A DNA stretch of 64,000 nucleotides from Rhodococcus sp. HM1 (GTDB taxonomy: Bacteria; Actinomycetota; Actinomycetes; Mycobacteriales; Mycobacteriaceae): positions 124,001 through 188,000 of the forward strand of contig NZ_JALPTB010000003.1 in the NCBI RefSeq assembly GCF_023218075.1, given 5' to 3'. Within the stretch, counting starts at the first letter, position 1. Each line of letters begins with the position of its first letter. The notes beneath the pieces are model-generated. The model was given only the letters and a program-made list of their open reading frames with translations, made no database searches and was not told where the DNA came from. Of this stretch, positions 31,011 through 39,891 are shown piece by piece. The translations under genes were made by a program, and so were the position numbers.

Positions 31011-31038
31011 CCTACGGAGCCGTAACCTACGGTAGGGT
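31011..31038. promoter_or_regulatory. Operator and leaderless promoter of the second desaturase
   Basis: CCTACGGAGCCGTAA (31011-31025) runs into CCTACGGTAGGGT (31026-31038). The -10 TAGGGT (31033-31038) overlaps the second box and ends 6 nt before the ATG at 31045. The boxes match those at 28486-28531, so one repressor could block both promoters. Confidence 0.65.
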
Positions 31039-31044
31039 AGCCGC

Positions 31045-32280
31045 ATGGCCATTTCGGACATCAAAGAGTATGCGCACCTGACGGAGGCCGACGTCGAGGC
31101 CATCGGCCGCGAACTCGACGCCATCCGCCGCGACATCGAGGAGGCGCGCGGCGAGCGGGACGCCCGCTACGTGCGCAACACGATCCGGCTCCAGCGTGGA
31201 CTCGAAGTCGGCGGGCGCGCAGTGCTCTTCGGTTCCCGCAAGCGCTCGCTGTGGGTCCTGGGCACCGCCATGCTCTCGCTCTCGAAGATCATCGAGAACA
31301 TGGAGCTCGGGCACAACGTGATGCACGGGCAGTGGGACTGGATGAACGACCCCGAGGTGCATTCGGCGAACTGGGAGTGGGACAACGTCGATCCGTCGGC
31401 GCACTGGAAGCAGACCCACAACTACCTGCACCACAAGTACACGAACATCCTCGGCATGGACGACGACGTGGGATACGGGCTGCTGCGCGTGACCCGCGAC
31501 CAGCGCTGGAAGCCGTTCTACCTCGGCAACGTCGCCTACAACGCGATCCTCGCGTCGCTGTTCCAGTACGGCATCGCGATCCAGCTGCTCGAGCTCGGCA
31601 AGGTCATCCAGGGTCGCGACGACCGCGAGCGCACCAAGGAACTCGGTAGCGAGGTGCTCGTCAAGCTCGGCAAGCAGACGCTCAAGGACTACGTGGTGCA
31701 CCCGGCGCTGACCGGCAAGGCCTGGAAGTCGACGCTCACCGCGAATGCGACCGCGAACTTCGTGCGCAACATCTGGACCAACGCCGTGATCTTCTGCGGG
31801 CACTTCCCGGACGGTGCCGAGAAGTTCACCAAGGCAGACGTCGAGAACGAAACGCGCGCCGAGTGGTACCTGCGGCAGATGCTCGGTTCGGCCAACATCT
31901 CCGGTGGCCGCGTCATGGACTTCATGACCGGCAACCTCAGCTACCAGATCGAGCACCACATCTTCCCGGACCTGCCGTCCAACCGGTACCACGAGATCTC
32001 GCTCCGGGTGAAGGCGCTGTGCGAGAAGTACGACCTTCCGTACACCACGGGTCCGCTCGCGGTGCAGTACTGGAAGTCGTGGCGCACCATCGCGAAGCTG
32101 TCGCTGCCCGACAAGTACCTCAAGGACACCCGGGACGCCGCTCCCGAGACGGCATCGGAACGCGGTTTCGGCGGCAAGGCCGAGATCGATCCGCTCACCG
32201 GTCGCCGGGTCGGACTGGCCACCGCGATCGAGAAGACCCGCAAGCGCGGATTCGTCCGTCGCGTCCTGGGGATGCGCTGA
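31045..32280 (+). CDS. Membrane fatty acyl desaturase, second copy (DesA3-like)
   Basis: A 411-residue paralogue of the gene before it, with the same His boxes: HNVMHGQW, HNYLHHKYTN and QIEHHIFPDLPSNRYHEI (core QIEHH). The N termini align from the first residues (AISDIKEYAHLTEADVEAIGREL against AITDIRAFAHLSDSDIEALGREF in part). The middle segment between the second and third boxes differs most (LLELGKVIQGRDDRERTKELGSE region), which may alter substrate or membrane topology. It has its own promoter with operators, so it can be expressed apart from the reductase. A strong terminator follows. Confidence 0.9.
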   Translation: MAISDIKEYAHLTEADVEAIGRELDAIRRDIEEARGERDARYVRNTIRLQRGLEVGGRAVLFGSRKRSLWVLGTAMLSLSKIIENMELGHNVMHGQWDWMNDPEVHSANWEWDNVDPSAHWKQTHNYLHHKYTNILGMDDDVGYGLLRVTRDQRWKPFYLGNVAYNAILASLFQYGIAIQLLELGKVIQGRDDRERTKELGSEVLVKLGKQTLKDYVVHPALTGKAWKSTLTANATANFVRNIWTNAVIFCGHFPDGAEKFTKADVENETRAEWYLRQMLGSANISGGRVMDFMTGNLSYQIEHHIFPDLPSNRYHEISLRVKALCEKYDLPYTTGPLAVQYWKSWRTIAKLSLPDKYLKDTRDAAPETASERGFGGKAEIDPLTGRRVGLATAIEKTRKRGFVRRVLGMR

Positions 32281-32295
32281 GCGACTCTGCTGCTA

Positions 32296-32338
32296 CGGAT
32301 CGGCCCCCGGCTCCTTTTCGGAGCCGGGGGCCGATCCG
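32296..32338. terminator. Strong bidirectional terminator between desaturase and rsgA
   Basis: A perfect 19-bp stem (32296-32314 with 32320-32338; left arm CGGATCGGCCCCCGGCTCC) with a TTTTC loop lies between convergent genes. Confidence 0.85.
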
Positions 32339-32340
32339 CG

Positions 32341-33366
32341 TCACCAGGCTTCGTTCTCGGTGAGCGCCGTGAGCAGTCCCCGCACGGCCTGGGCGCGGCG
32401 CAACGACTTGCCCTCGAGGTTGTCGAGCGCGCACTCCGGGTCGGCCGGGGGGCCGAGGTGGGTGCACCCGCGCGGGCAGTCCTCCACCGCCTCGGCCAGG
32501 TCGGAGAACGCGGCGACGACGTTCTCCGCGGAGATGTGCGCGAGCCCGAACGAGCGGATGCCGGGGGTGTCGACGACCCAGCCGCCGCCGGGCAACGGCA
32601 GAGCGACCGATTGGGTCGAGGTGTGCCGGCCCTTGCCGACGCCGGAGACCTCGCCGGTCGCGCGGGCCGCGTCCGGCACCAGCCGGTTGACCAGCGTCGA
32701 CTTGCCCACGCCGGAGTGCCCGATCAGCGCCGTCACCGAATCGGTGATCAGCTCGGTGAGCTCGGTCAGGTCGTCATCCTTGCCGACCAGCATCACCGGC
32801 AGGTCCAGATCCGCGAACTGGGCGGTGAACTCGGCGGGGTCGGCGAGATCGGACTTCGTCAGGCCCAGCACGGGGGTCAGTCCGCCGGCATAGGCCGCGA
32901 CCAGCGCACGTTCGACCAGACCGGTCCGCGGCGGCGGATCGGCGAGCGCGACGACGATGAGCAGCCGCTGCGCGTTCGCGACTACGATCCGCTCGAACGG
33001 ATCGGTGTCGTCGGCGGTGCGTCGCAGCACCGTCTCGCGGTCGTGGACCCGCACGATCCGCGCGAGCGTGTCAGGACGGCCCGACAGGTCGCCGACGACG
33101 CCGACGCGATCACCGACCACGATCGGGGTGCGGCCGAGTTCGCGGGCGCGCATCGCCACGATCGGGCGGTTCGGGTCGCCGCCGAGCACCACGCCCCAGC
33201 GACCGCGGTCGACGGAGACGACCATGCCCTCGACGGCGTCGAGGTGGGCGGGTCGATCCTTGGTGCGCGGCCGCGAGCCCTTGCCCGGGCGGACCCGGAC
33301 GTCGGACTCGTCGTACTGGCGGCGCCGCCGGTTCAGGAGCGCGCTCCCGTCAACATCGCCGCCCAC
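32341..33366 (-). CDS. rsgA: Ribosome small-subunit-dependent GTPase A
   Basis: Circularly permuted GTPase that acts in late 30S maturation. The 341-residue protein has an N-terminal OB domain ([14 protein letters not shown]), then permuted G motifs: G4 LTKSDL, G1 [16 protein letters not shown]3 VDTPGIRSF, and the C-terminal zinc site ([16 protein letters not shown]). The conserved start region [17 protein letters not shown] is clear, but no ATG lies just before it; GTG 33366 is the nearest usable start and overlaps the aroA end by 34 bp. The true start could differ by some residues. Corresponds to Rv3228. Confidence 0.9.
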   Translation of the reverse strand: MGGDVDGSALLNRRRRQYDESDVRVRPGKGSRPRTKDRPAHLDAVEGMVVSVDRGRWGVVLGGDPNRPIVAMRARELGRTPIVVGDRVGVVGDLSGRPDTLARIVRVHDRETVLRRTADDTDPFERIVVANAQRLLIVVALADPPPRTGLVERALVAAYAGGLTPVLGLTKSDLADPAEFTAQFADLDLPVMLVGKDDDLTELTELITDSVTALIGHSGVGKSTLVNRLVPDAARATGEVSGVGKGRHTSTQSVALPLPGGGWVVDTPGIRSFGLAHISAENVVAAFSDLAEAVEDCPRGCTHLGPPADPECALDNLEGKSLRRAQAVRGLLTALTENEAW

Positions 33367-34601
33367 AGCGACTCGAATCCGGGCAGCGTCTTGGAGGTCG
33401 TGCCGATGTCGTGGACGTCGACGTCGTCGACGACGAGACCGATGATCGCCCCGGCGGTGGCCATGCGGTGATCGGCGTAGGACTGCCACTGGCCGCCGTG
33501 CAGGGTGGCCGGTTCGATACGCAGTCCGTCCTCGGTTTCGGTCGCCGATCCGCCGAGCCGGGCGATCTCGGTCACCAGCGCCGCGAGCCGGTCGGTCTCG
33601 TGGCCGCGCAGGTGCGCGATGCCGCGCAGCTGCGACGGGGTCGTCGCGAGAGCGGCGAGGGCCGCGACGGTCGGGGCGAGTTCCCCGACGTCGTGCAGGT
33701 CGATGTCGATGCCGGTGAGCCGCTCGGGGCCGCGCACCGTCAGGGTGCCGTCCGACCAGGTGACGGTCGCGCCCATCCGCTCGAGAATGTCGCGGATCGC
33801 GTCTCCGGCCTGCGTGGTCGACTTCGGCCACATCGGGACCGACACCGCGCCGCCGGTGACGGCCGCGGCGGCGAGGAAGGGCGTCGCGTTCGACAGGTCC
33901 GGTTCGACCTCGACGTCGATCGCCCGGATCGGGCCCGGCGCCACACGCCATGTGTTCGCGTCGGCGGTGTCGACGTCGACACCGGCGGCGCGCAGCATCT
34001 CGACGGTCATGTCGATGTGCGGCATCGACGGCACCGGCTCGCCGCTGTGCCGGACGGTGACGCCCTCGTCGTAGCGGGCGGCCGACAGCAGCAGGCCGCT
34101 GACGAACTGCGAGGACCCGGACGCGTCGATGGTGACGGTTCCGCCGCGCAGTGCGCCGGCGCCGTGCACGGTGAACGGCAGCCGCTCGCCGTCGATGTCG
34201 GCGCCGAGGGAACGCAGGGCGTCCAGGACGGTTCCCATCGGCCGGGTCTTGGCCTGCTCGTCGCCGTCGAAGAAGACGTCCCCGTCGGCGAGTGCCGCGA
34301 GCGGCGGCACGAACCGCATGACGGTGCCGGCGAGCCCGCAGGCGACCTCGCCGCCGTGCAGGTCGCCGGGAGCGACGTCGAGGGTGGTGCCGCCGTCACG
34401 CTCGGTGATCGTCGTGCCCAGTCCGCCCAGGGCAGCGATCATCAGGTCGGTGTCGCGGCTGCGCAGGGCCCCGGTGATCGTCGAGGGACCGTCGGCGAGG
34501 GCGGCGAGGATCAGCGCGCGGTTGGTGATCGACTTGGATCCGGGCAGTGTCACGATCGCGTCGACGGGGGACTCGGCTCGGGGGGCTCTCCACAGACTCA
34601 C
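33333..34601 (-). CDS. aroA: 3-phosphoshikimate 1-carboxyvinyltransferase (EPSP synthase)
   Basis: Sixth step of the shikimate pathway, joining phosphoenolpyruvate to shikimate-3-phosphate. The 422-residue two-domain protein has [22 protein letters not shown] (core [11 protein letters not shown]), [15 protein letters not shown] (LxGNAGTAMR-like), [14 protein letters not shown], and [11 protein letters not shown] and [18 protein letters not shown] 34601 ([14 protein letters not shown]) has GGGAGAAG upstream and matches the usual N terminus; an in-frame ATG at 34619 would add six residues. Divergent from the SRAP gene. Confidence 0.93.
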   Translation of the reverse strand: MSLWRAPRAESPVDAIVTLPGSKSITNRALILAALADGPSTITGALRSRDTDLMIAALGGLGTTITERDGGTTLDVAPGDLHGGEVACGLAGTVMRFVPPLAALADGDVFFDGDEQAKTRPMGTVLDALRSLGADIDGERLPFTVHGAGALRGGTVTIDASGSSQFVSGLLLSAARYDEGVTVRHSGEPVPSMPHIDMTVEMLRAAGVDVDTADANTWRVAPGPIRAIDVEVEPDLSNATPFLAAAAVTGGAVSVPMWPKSTTQAGDAIRDILERMGATVTWSDGTLTVRGPERLTGIDIDLHDVGELAPTVAALAALATTPSQLRGIAHLRGHETDRLAALVTEIARLGGSATETEDGLRIEPATLHGGQWQSYADHRMATAGAIIGLVVDDVDVHDIGTTSKTLPGFESLWAAMLTGARS

Positions 34602-34682
34602 CCGACCATCTTCTCCCATCGTCGCAGCCGGGTGTGCACCCGGCGCGTCCGACGCGGGGAAGTGGTCGTCGGAGCCGGCTGT

Positions 34683-34688
34683 CAGACT
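34683..34688 (+). promoter_or_regulatory. -10 element, leaderless start of the SRAP gene
   Basis: CAGACT ends 6 nt before the ATG at 34695. The 93-bp aroA/SRAP divergent gap must hold both promoters. Confidence 0.45.
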
Positions 34689-34694
34689 CGCCCT

Positions 34695-35468
34695 ATGTGC
34701 GGCAGGTATGCGACGACGGCGGACCCGGCGACCCTCGGGGCGGAACTCGACGCGATCGACGAGACGGGCGGGGGAGGAGACGGTAGCGACAGCACCACCG
34801 ACTTCGACGCCGTCAATTTCAACGTCGCCCCGACGACCCGGGTGCTCACCGTCGTCGCCCGGCACGATCGCGAGAATCCGGACGAGCCGGTCACGCGGCG
34901 GATCCGTCGCATGCGGTGGGGTCTCGTGCCGCCGTTCGCGAAGGAGATCGGCAGAAGCGCGCCGCTGTTCAATGCCCGCTCCGAGTCGGTGGCCACGAAG
35001 CCGTCGTTCGCGCAGTCGCTGCGGTACAAGCGCTGCCTGGTGCCGATGGACGGCTGGTACGAGTGGCAGGTCGAACCGACACCGGACGGGAAGACCTCGA
35101 AGGTGCCGTACTACATGTCCCCGGAGGACGGTTCGCGGATCTGCATGGCGGGCCTGTGGGCGGTGTGGCGCGACCCGAAGGTTCCCGACGCGGCGCCGCT
35201 GGTCAGCACCACGATCCTCACCGCCGACTCGGTCGCGCAGTTGCGCAACGTCCACGAGCGGATGCCGCTGATCCTGCCGCCGGACCGGTGGGACGCCTGG
35301 CTGGACCCGGACAGCCTGGGGCATCCGGACCTGATCCGTCCGAGCCTCGAGGCGGTCTCGGCGATCTCGGTCCGCCGGGTCTCCCCGAAGGTCAACAGCG
35401 TGCGCAACAACGGTCCCGAGCTGCTCGTGCCCGACGACGGGAGCGGCGAGCAGATGGCTCTCTTGTAG
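34695..35468 (+). CDS. SOS response-associated peptidase (SRAP, HMCES/YedK family)
   Basis: A 257-residue protein that crosslinks to abasic sites in single-stranded DNA and protects them. Starts MCGRYA: Cys2 becomes N-terminal after Met removal and forms the thiazolidine link. Other active-site parts are [10 protein letters not shown] (Asn), DGWYEWQ (Glu, about residue 118-122) and [16 protein letters not shown] preceded by VHE (His). A glycine/serine-rich insert follows residue 22 ([13 protein letters not shown]). Corresponds to Rv3226c. Its stop is 3 nt from the stop of the convergent TetR gene. Confidence 0.93.
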   Translation: MCGRYATTADPATLGAELDAIDETGGGGDGSDSTTDFDAVNFNVAPTTRVLTVVARHDRENPDEPVTRRIRRMRWGLVPPFAKEIGRSAPLFNARSESVATKPSFAQSLRYKRCLVPMDGWYEWQVEPTPDGKTSKVPYYMSPEDGSRICMAGLWAVWRDPKVPDAAPLVSTTILTADSVAQLRNVHERMPLILPPDRWDAWLDPDSLGHPDLIRPSLEAVSAISVRRVSPKVNSVRNNGPELLVPDDGSGEQMALL

Positions 35469-35471
35469 ACG

Positions 35472-36140
35472 CTAGGTCAGCCGGAGCAGGTGCGGGTACC
35501 GCGCGCGACGGTCGGCGGGCACGATCGAGTTCAGCACGAACCGGATCTGCAGGGTCGTGTACTCGTCGAGTGTGTAGTGCCGGCCGAAGTGCCACTGCTT
35601 CAGCGCCCACCCGTGGGCGAGGAGCATGAAGTCGAAGACGATGAGGTCGACGTCGACCGGGCTGAACTCCCCGGACGCGATGCCGGTTTCGAGGGTGGCG
35701 CGCAGCGGTGCCGCAGTGGCGACCTCGAGTTCCTTGATACGTTCCCGGCCCGTCTTGTCGAGCGTGCGGCTCTCCCGGTAGGTCAGGACCACCGCGTCGA
35801 GGTTGGTGTCGACGACCTCGAGATAGCGCCGCATGCCCGCCGCCAACCGCTCGACCGGGTCGTCGCCGACGGCGTCCATCGCCGGTTCCAGCTGGTCGCG
35901 GAAGGCGTCGAGGATCGAGGTGACGGTCGCGAGGAGCACGTCCTCCTTGCCGCCGAAGTACTTGTAGATCAGGCCGACGCTGACCCCCGCCTCGTCGGCG
36001 AGGGCCTGCATCGACATCTGGTGGAATCCGGTCTGTTCCATCAGGCGCACCGCGGCCTCGAGCACCTGCTTGCGACGCGAGTGGGCGCGCACGGCGCGCA
36101 CGGCCTCGTCGACGTTCAGCGCGTCGTCTCGGGTGGTCAT
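35472..36140 (-). CDS. TetR family regulator of the cyclohexanecarboxylate operon
   Basis: A 222-residue regulator. HTH at about residues 40-62 (MSMQALADEAGVSVGLIYKYFGGKEDVLL, core QALADEAGVSVGLIYKYF); the rest is a helical ligand domain of the FadR/KstR-like type. It is the last gene of the six-gene minus-strand operon, 61 nt after the hydratase gene. I infer that it represses the operon by binding the palindrome at 41522-41535, with an acyl-CoA intermediate as inducer. Being last in the operon it regulates would give negative autoregulation. Confidence 0.85.
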   Translation of the reverse strand: MTTRDDALNVDEAVRAVRAHSRRKQVLEAAVRLMEQTGFHQMSMQALADEAGVSVGLIYKYFGGKEDVLLATVTSILDAFRDQLEPAMDAVGDDPVERLAAGMRRYLEVVDTNLDAVVLTYRESRTLDKTGRERIKELEVATAAPLRATLETGIASGEFSPVDVDLIVFDFMLLAHGWALKQWHFGRHYTLDEYTTLQIRFVLNSIVPADRRARYPHLLRLT

Positions 36141-36201
36141 GGTGGGTGCTCCTCGTCGCCGATGGGTGGATTCACAGTACCGATCGGGCGGATGGGCCCG
36201 G

Positions 36202-36954
36202 TCAGCGTGCGGCGGTCACGAACCGTTCGAGCAGCCGGGCCGTCTCGTCGGTCTCGATGAGCCGGCCGATCTCGTCGATCTCGGTGGCGAAACCGTCGGT
36301 GCCGCGTGCGGCGGCGATGCAGCGCTTGGCCGCGCCGTAGGCGGCCGGAGGCAGTGCCGCGAGCCGCTGCGCGTGCCGCATCGCAGCCTCCTCGACACCG
36401 CCGTCGACCACCCAGTGCACGATCCCGAGCCGGTGCGCCTCCGCTCCGTCGACGAGTTCGGCGCCGAGGACGAGCCGGGTGGCGACGGCGGGCCCGGCGA
36501 TCCGGGTCAGCCGCTGGGTTCCGCCGGCGCCGGGTAGCAGCCCGAGCCCGACCTCGGGCAGGCCGATCCGGGAGGACGTGCCGGCGATGCGGAAGTCGCA
36601 GGCCAGCGCCAGTTCGAGGCCGCCGCCGGTCGCGGCGCCGGTGATCGCCGCGATCGACGGTTTCGGCAGCTCCGCCAGCGTCTCCAGAGCTTCCTGGAGG
36701 CTCTCGGCGAAACGGGCGAGACGTTCGCGGCGATCGGGGGCGGTCCGCCAGGAGTCCATCATCGCGATGTCGGCTCCACCGCAGAAGTGCCGGCCCACCC
36801 CGCGGATCAGCAGCGACCGCACGTGGGTGTCGGCGCCGAGTTCCGCGACCGCCGCGGCGAATCCGGCGGTCTGCTCCTCGTCGAACGCGTTCACGGCGGG
36901 ACGGTCGAGGGTGATGATGCCGACGTGGCCTTCGCGTCCGACGAGGACAGTCAT
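36202..36954 (-). CDS. badK: Enoyl-CoA hydratase, probable cyclohex-1-ene-1-carboxyl-CoA hydratase
   Basis: A 250-residue crotonase. Oxyanion-hole strands FCGGADIAMM and ATGGGLELALACDFRIA; catalytic segment GLPEVGLGLLPGAGGTQRLTRIAG includes the Glu in LPEVGLG and the second Glu position is Gly-rich, as in bacterial hydratases. By operon context it would hydrate cyclohexene-carboxyl-CoA to 2-hydroxycyclohexanecarboxyl-CoA. Sequence alone only supports enoyl-CoA hydratase. ATG 36954 with GGAGAAG upstream. Confidence 0.8.
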   Translation of the reverse strand: MTVLVGREGHVGIITLDRPAVNAFDEEQTAGFAAAVAELGADTHVRSLLIRGVGRHFCGGADIAMMDSWRTAPDRRERLARFAESLQEALETLAELPKPSIAAITGAATGGGLELALACDFRIAGTSSRIGLPEVGLGLLPGAGGTQRLTRIAGPAVATRLVLGAELVDGAEAHRLGIVHWVVDGGVEEAAMRHAQRLAALPPAAYGAAKRCIAAARGTDGFATEIDEIGRLIETDETARLLERFVTAAR

Positions 36955-37013
36955 GGCTTCTCCGTTTCCGATGGTGGATCGTGTTGTTCCGGAACGCAAT
37001 TCGCCCGGTAGTC

Positions 37014-38162
37014 TCAGATGCCCAGGTCCTTGGCGACGATCGTCTTCATGATCTCGGTGGTGCCGCCGTAGATCGTCTGGATGCGGGCGTCGACGAACGC
37101 GCGGGACACCGCGTATTCGCGCATGTATCCGTAGCCGCCGTGCAGTTGCAGGCAGCGGTCCGCCACGCGCACCTGCAGTTCGGTCGTCCACCACTTGAGC
37201 CGCGCCGCGCGGGCCGCGGACAGCTCACCGGCGACGTGCTCGGCGATGCAGTCCTCGAGGAAGGTGCGGGCCAGATCCAGTTCGGTGGCCAGTTCCGCGA
37301 GCACGAACCGGGTGTTCTGGAAGCCGGCCACCGGCTTGCCGAACGCCTTGCGTTCCTTGACGTACTCGACGGTCTGCGCGAACACCCCCTCCGCGGCGGC
37401 GACTGCGCCGATCGACAGCGAGAGTCGTTCCTGCGGCAGGTTGTGCACGAGCTGGTGGAAGCCCTGTCCCTCCTCGCCGAGCCGGTTCGCGACCGGCACA
37501 CGCATGCCGGTGAAGGTCAGCTCGCTGGTGTCCTGGGCGTGCAGGCCGATCTTCTCGAGGTTGCGTCCGCGGGAGAACCCGGGGGTGTCGGCCTCGACGA
37601 CGAGCAGCGTCAGCCCGTTGTGCGGGTCGGGCGAGGTGCGGGTCGCGACGACGAACAGGTCCCCGTTCTGTCCGTTGGAGATGAACGTCTTGGCTCCGTC
37701 GACCACGTAGTGGTCGCCGTCGCGGACGGCGGTGGTGCGGATGCCGGTCAGGTCGCTGCCGGCGCCGGGCTCGGTCATCGCGATGCCCAGCACCGTCTCG
37801 CCGGTCACGACGCCGGGCAGCCATCGGGCCTTCTGCTCGTCGTCGGTCATGTCCGTGAGATAGGGCAGGACCACGTCGTTCTGCAGGGAGAATGCGATGC
37901 CTGCGGCGGCGTTCCCGGCGCGGTTGACTTCGTCGATGAGGATGGCGTTGTAGCGGAAGTCGTCGACGCCGGGGCCGCCGTACTTCTCGTCGACGGAGAA
38001 ACCGAGCAGCCCGAGTTTGCCGGCGTCGGTGAACAGGGACCGGTCGAGGCGCGACGCCCGTTCCCAGTCCTCGTGCACCGGGGTGATCCGGTCCCGGACG
38101 AAGTCGCGGGCGACCTCGCGGAACTGCCGGTGTTCGGAGTCGTATTCCAGTCGTGCGTTCAT
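37014..38162 (-). CDS. aliB: Acyl-CoA dehydrogenase, probable cyclohexanecarboxyl-CoA dehydrogenase
   Basis: A 382-residue FAD-dependent dehydrogenase. Motifs: GIAMTEPGAGSDLTGI and FISNGQNGDLFVV for FAD and substrate, RKAFGKPVAGFQNTRF, and C-terminal LQLHGGYGYMREYAVSRAFVDARI (core QLHGGYGYM) with YGGTTEIMK. The short-chain catalytic Glu (YEGT) is Gly here, but a Glu in LPQERLSLS fits the base used by long-chain and isovaleryl-type enzymes. In the pathway it would desaturate the ring of cyclohexanecarboxyl-CoA. Specificity is inferred from the neighbours. Confidence 0.82.
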   Translation of the reverse strand: MNARLEYDSEHRQFREVARDFVRDRITPVHEDWERASRLDRSLFTDAGKLGLLGFSVDEKYGGPGVDDFRYNAILIDEVNRAGNAAAGIAFSLQNDVVLPYLTDMTDDEQKARWLPGVVTGETVLGIAMTEPGAGSDLTGIRTTAVRDGDHYVVDGAKTFISNGQNGDLFVVATRTSPDPHNGLTLLVVEADTPGFSRGRNLEKIGLHAQDTSELTFTGMRVPVANRLGEEGQGFHQLVHNLPQERLSLSIGAVAAAEGVFAQTVEYVKERKAFGKPVAGFQNTRFVLAELATELDLARTFLEDCIAEHVAGELSAARAARLKWWTTELQVRVADRCLQLHGGYGYMREYAVSRAFVDARIQTIYGGTTEIMKTIVAKDLGI

Positions 38163-38194
38163 GGTGTCCGTCCTTGGCCCGGGTGCGGCGGTGC

Positions 38195-39865
38195 TCACCG
38201 GGCGATCTTCGAGGCCGTGGGGGTCGTGAACAGGCCGGCGGCGTACTCGCCGGCGGCGGTGTCGGTCGCCCGGTAGTGGAGTTTCTTGCCGGTCGCGCTG
38301 ACCGGCAGCGACTCGACGAAGCGGTAGGCGCGCGGTCGTTTGAACGACGACAGCATCGGGTGGTCCCGGCAGTGGGCGTCGAGGGCATCGGCGGTCAGGG
38401 TGGGTTCCTCGGCGACGATGTAGGCCACGACGATCCGGCCCCACGTGTCGTGGGGAACGCCGACGACGAGCGAGTCACGCACCTGGGGATGGGCGTTGAG
38501 GGCTTCTTCGACCTGCACCGGGTGGACGTTCTCCCCGCCGGAGACGAGCATGTCGTCCTTGCGGCCGACGACGGTGACGAATTCGTCGGCGTCCCACGTG
38601 CCGAGGTCGCCGATGTGCAGCCATCCGCGGTGGAACTTCGCCTTCTCCTGATCGGGGGAGTCGAAGTAGGCGTTGGCGCACTTGGGGGAGCGGACGATGA
38701 TCTCACCGACGTCCTCGTCGTCCTTGGCGACCACGTCGTCCGGATCCGCGAGCCGGTCCGCGTACACGCGGACCACGCGGACGTCGTCGTCGGTGCAGGC
38801 GCGGCCCGCACTGCCGGCCCGGTCGGGCAGGTCCGCCGGCCGCAGGAAGGTGTTCCAGAACCCTTCGGTGCTGCCGTAGCCGTTGAAGATCCGGGGGTTG
38901 AGCACCTGCTGGTAGCGCAGCGCCGCTTCGCGTTCGAGCGGGGCGCCCATCGTCACGATGCCGCGCAGGCTGGACAGGTCGCGCGGGCGTGCCTCCTGGG
39001 CGGTGGCGAGCATCGCGAGGTTGGTGGGGGCGCCGATGAGGAACGTCAGTCCGCGCTCGGCGACGAGATCGAGCACCCGGTCCGCGTCGAACGTCCGCAG
39101 CGGCACCACCTCACCGCCGACGTAGAACACCGGGTTCGGGCCGCCGGAGTACAGGCCGCCGCGGTGGAACCACGGCGTCATGTTGAGCGTCCGGTCCTCG
39201 GGGGTCAGCGGGAAGTGCATGATCACGTCGTGCGCGCTGAAGACCTCGATCATGCTGTTGAGCGGCACGCCCTTCGGCATTCCGGTGGTGCCGGAGGTGT
39301 AGAGGCGGGTGGTCTCGTCCCACACCGTGCGGTGCAGCGGCGGCAGGGCCACGCGGTCGGCGGCCAGGTGACCGTAGCGGATCACGGTGACGCCGTCCGC
39401 TTCGACGGGGTCGCCGTCGCCGACCGCCACGATCACCTTCGGGGTGTGCTGCGCGAGCCGTAACGCCTCGCGCACCGTGTCGGTGAGTTCGGTGTCGTAG
39501 ACGAACACCGTCGGCGCGCTCTTGTCCAGCACGAAGGCCGTCTCCCCGGCGGCGAGGCGGTAGTTCACCGGTGACCCGACCGCGCCCACGGCCTGGGTGG
39601 CGAGATACAGCTCGGCGAATTCGACACCGTTGAACAGCTGGTAGGCGACGACGTCCCCGGCGACCACCCCGGCGTCCGCGAGACCGGTCGCGATGCGGTC
39701 CACCCGTGCACCGAGCTGGGCGTAGGTCCACTGCTGTCCGGTGTCCGGATCGCTGACGGCGATCCGGTTCCCGAACCGCCCGGTGTTGCGCCGGAAGCCG
39801 TTGAGGTACGTGAAATCGTTCTCGAAGTACTCCCGGTAGGCCCGGGCGTTGTACGACGCGGTCAT
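38195..39865 (-). CDS. aliA: Acyl-CoA synthetase, probable cyclohexanecarboxylate-CoA ligase
   Basis: A 556-residue ANL-superfamily ligase. AMP-binding P-loop RLYTSGTTGMPKGVPL (about 193-206), adenine motif FNGYGSTEGFW, hinge GWLHIGDLGTWDADEF and VVGRKDDMLVSGGENVHP, and the C-terminal catalytic Lys in VSATGKKLHYR. It would activate the imported ring acid with ATP and CoA, the first step of the pathway. Start ATG 39865 has AGGAGGG 8 nt upstream. The substrate is assigned from operon context, not from the sequence alone. Confidence 0.8.
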   Translation of the reverse strand: MTASYNARAYREYFENDFTYLNGFRRNTGRFGNRIAVSDPDTGQQWTYAQLGARVDRIATGLADAGVVAGDVVAYQLFNGVEFAELYLATQAVGAVGSPVNYRLAAGETAFVLDKSAPTVFVYDTELTDTVREALRLAQHTPKVIVAVGDGDPVEADGVTVIRYGHLAADRVALPPLHRTVWDETTRLYTSGTTGMPKGVPLNSMIEVFSAHDVIMHFPLTPEDRTLNMTPWFHRGGLYSGGPNPVFYVGGEVVPLRTFDADRVLDLVAERGLTFLIGAPTNLAMLATAQEARPRDLSSLRGIVTMGAPLEREAALRYQQVLNPRIFNGYGSTEGFWNTFLRPADLPDRAGSAGRACTDDDVRVVRVYADRLADPDDVVAKDDEDVGEIIVRSPKCANAYFDSPDQEKAKFHRGWLHIGDLGTWDADEFVTVVGRKDDMLVSGGENVHPVQVEEALNAHPQVRDSLVVGVPHDTWGRIVVAYIVAEEPTLTADALDAHCRDHPMLSSFKRPRAYRFVESLPVSATGKKLHYRATDTAAGEYAAGLFTTPTASKIAR

Positions 39866-39891
39866 GGTGTCCGTCCCTCCTGGTTGCCGGT

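Noticed and set aside
36986-36995. GTTCCGGAAC palindrome between aliB and badK as an operator
   Set aside because: A 10-bp GC-rich palindrome is expected by chance in such DNA and it has no -10/-35 context.
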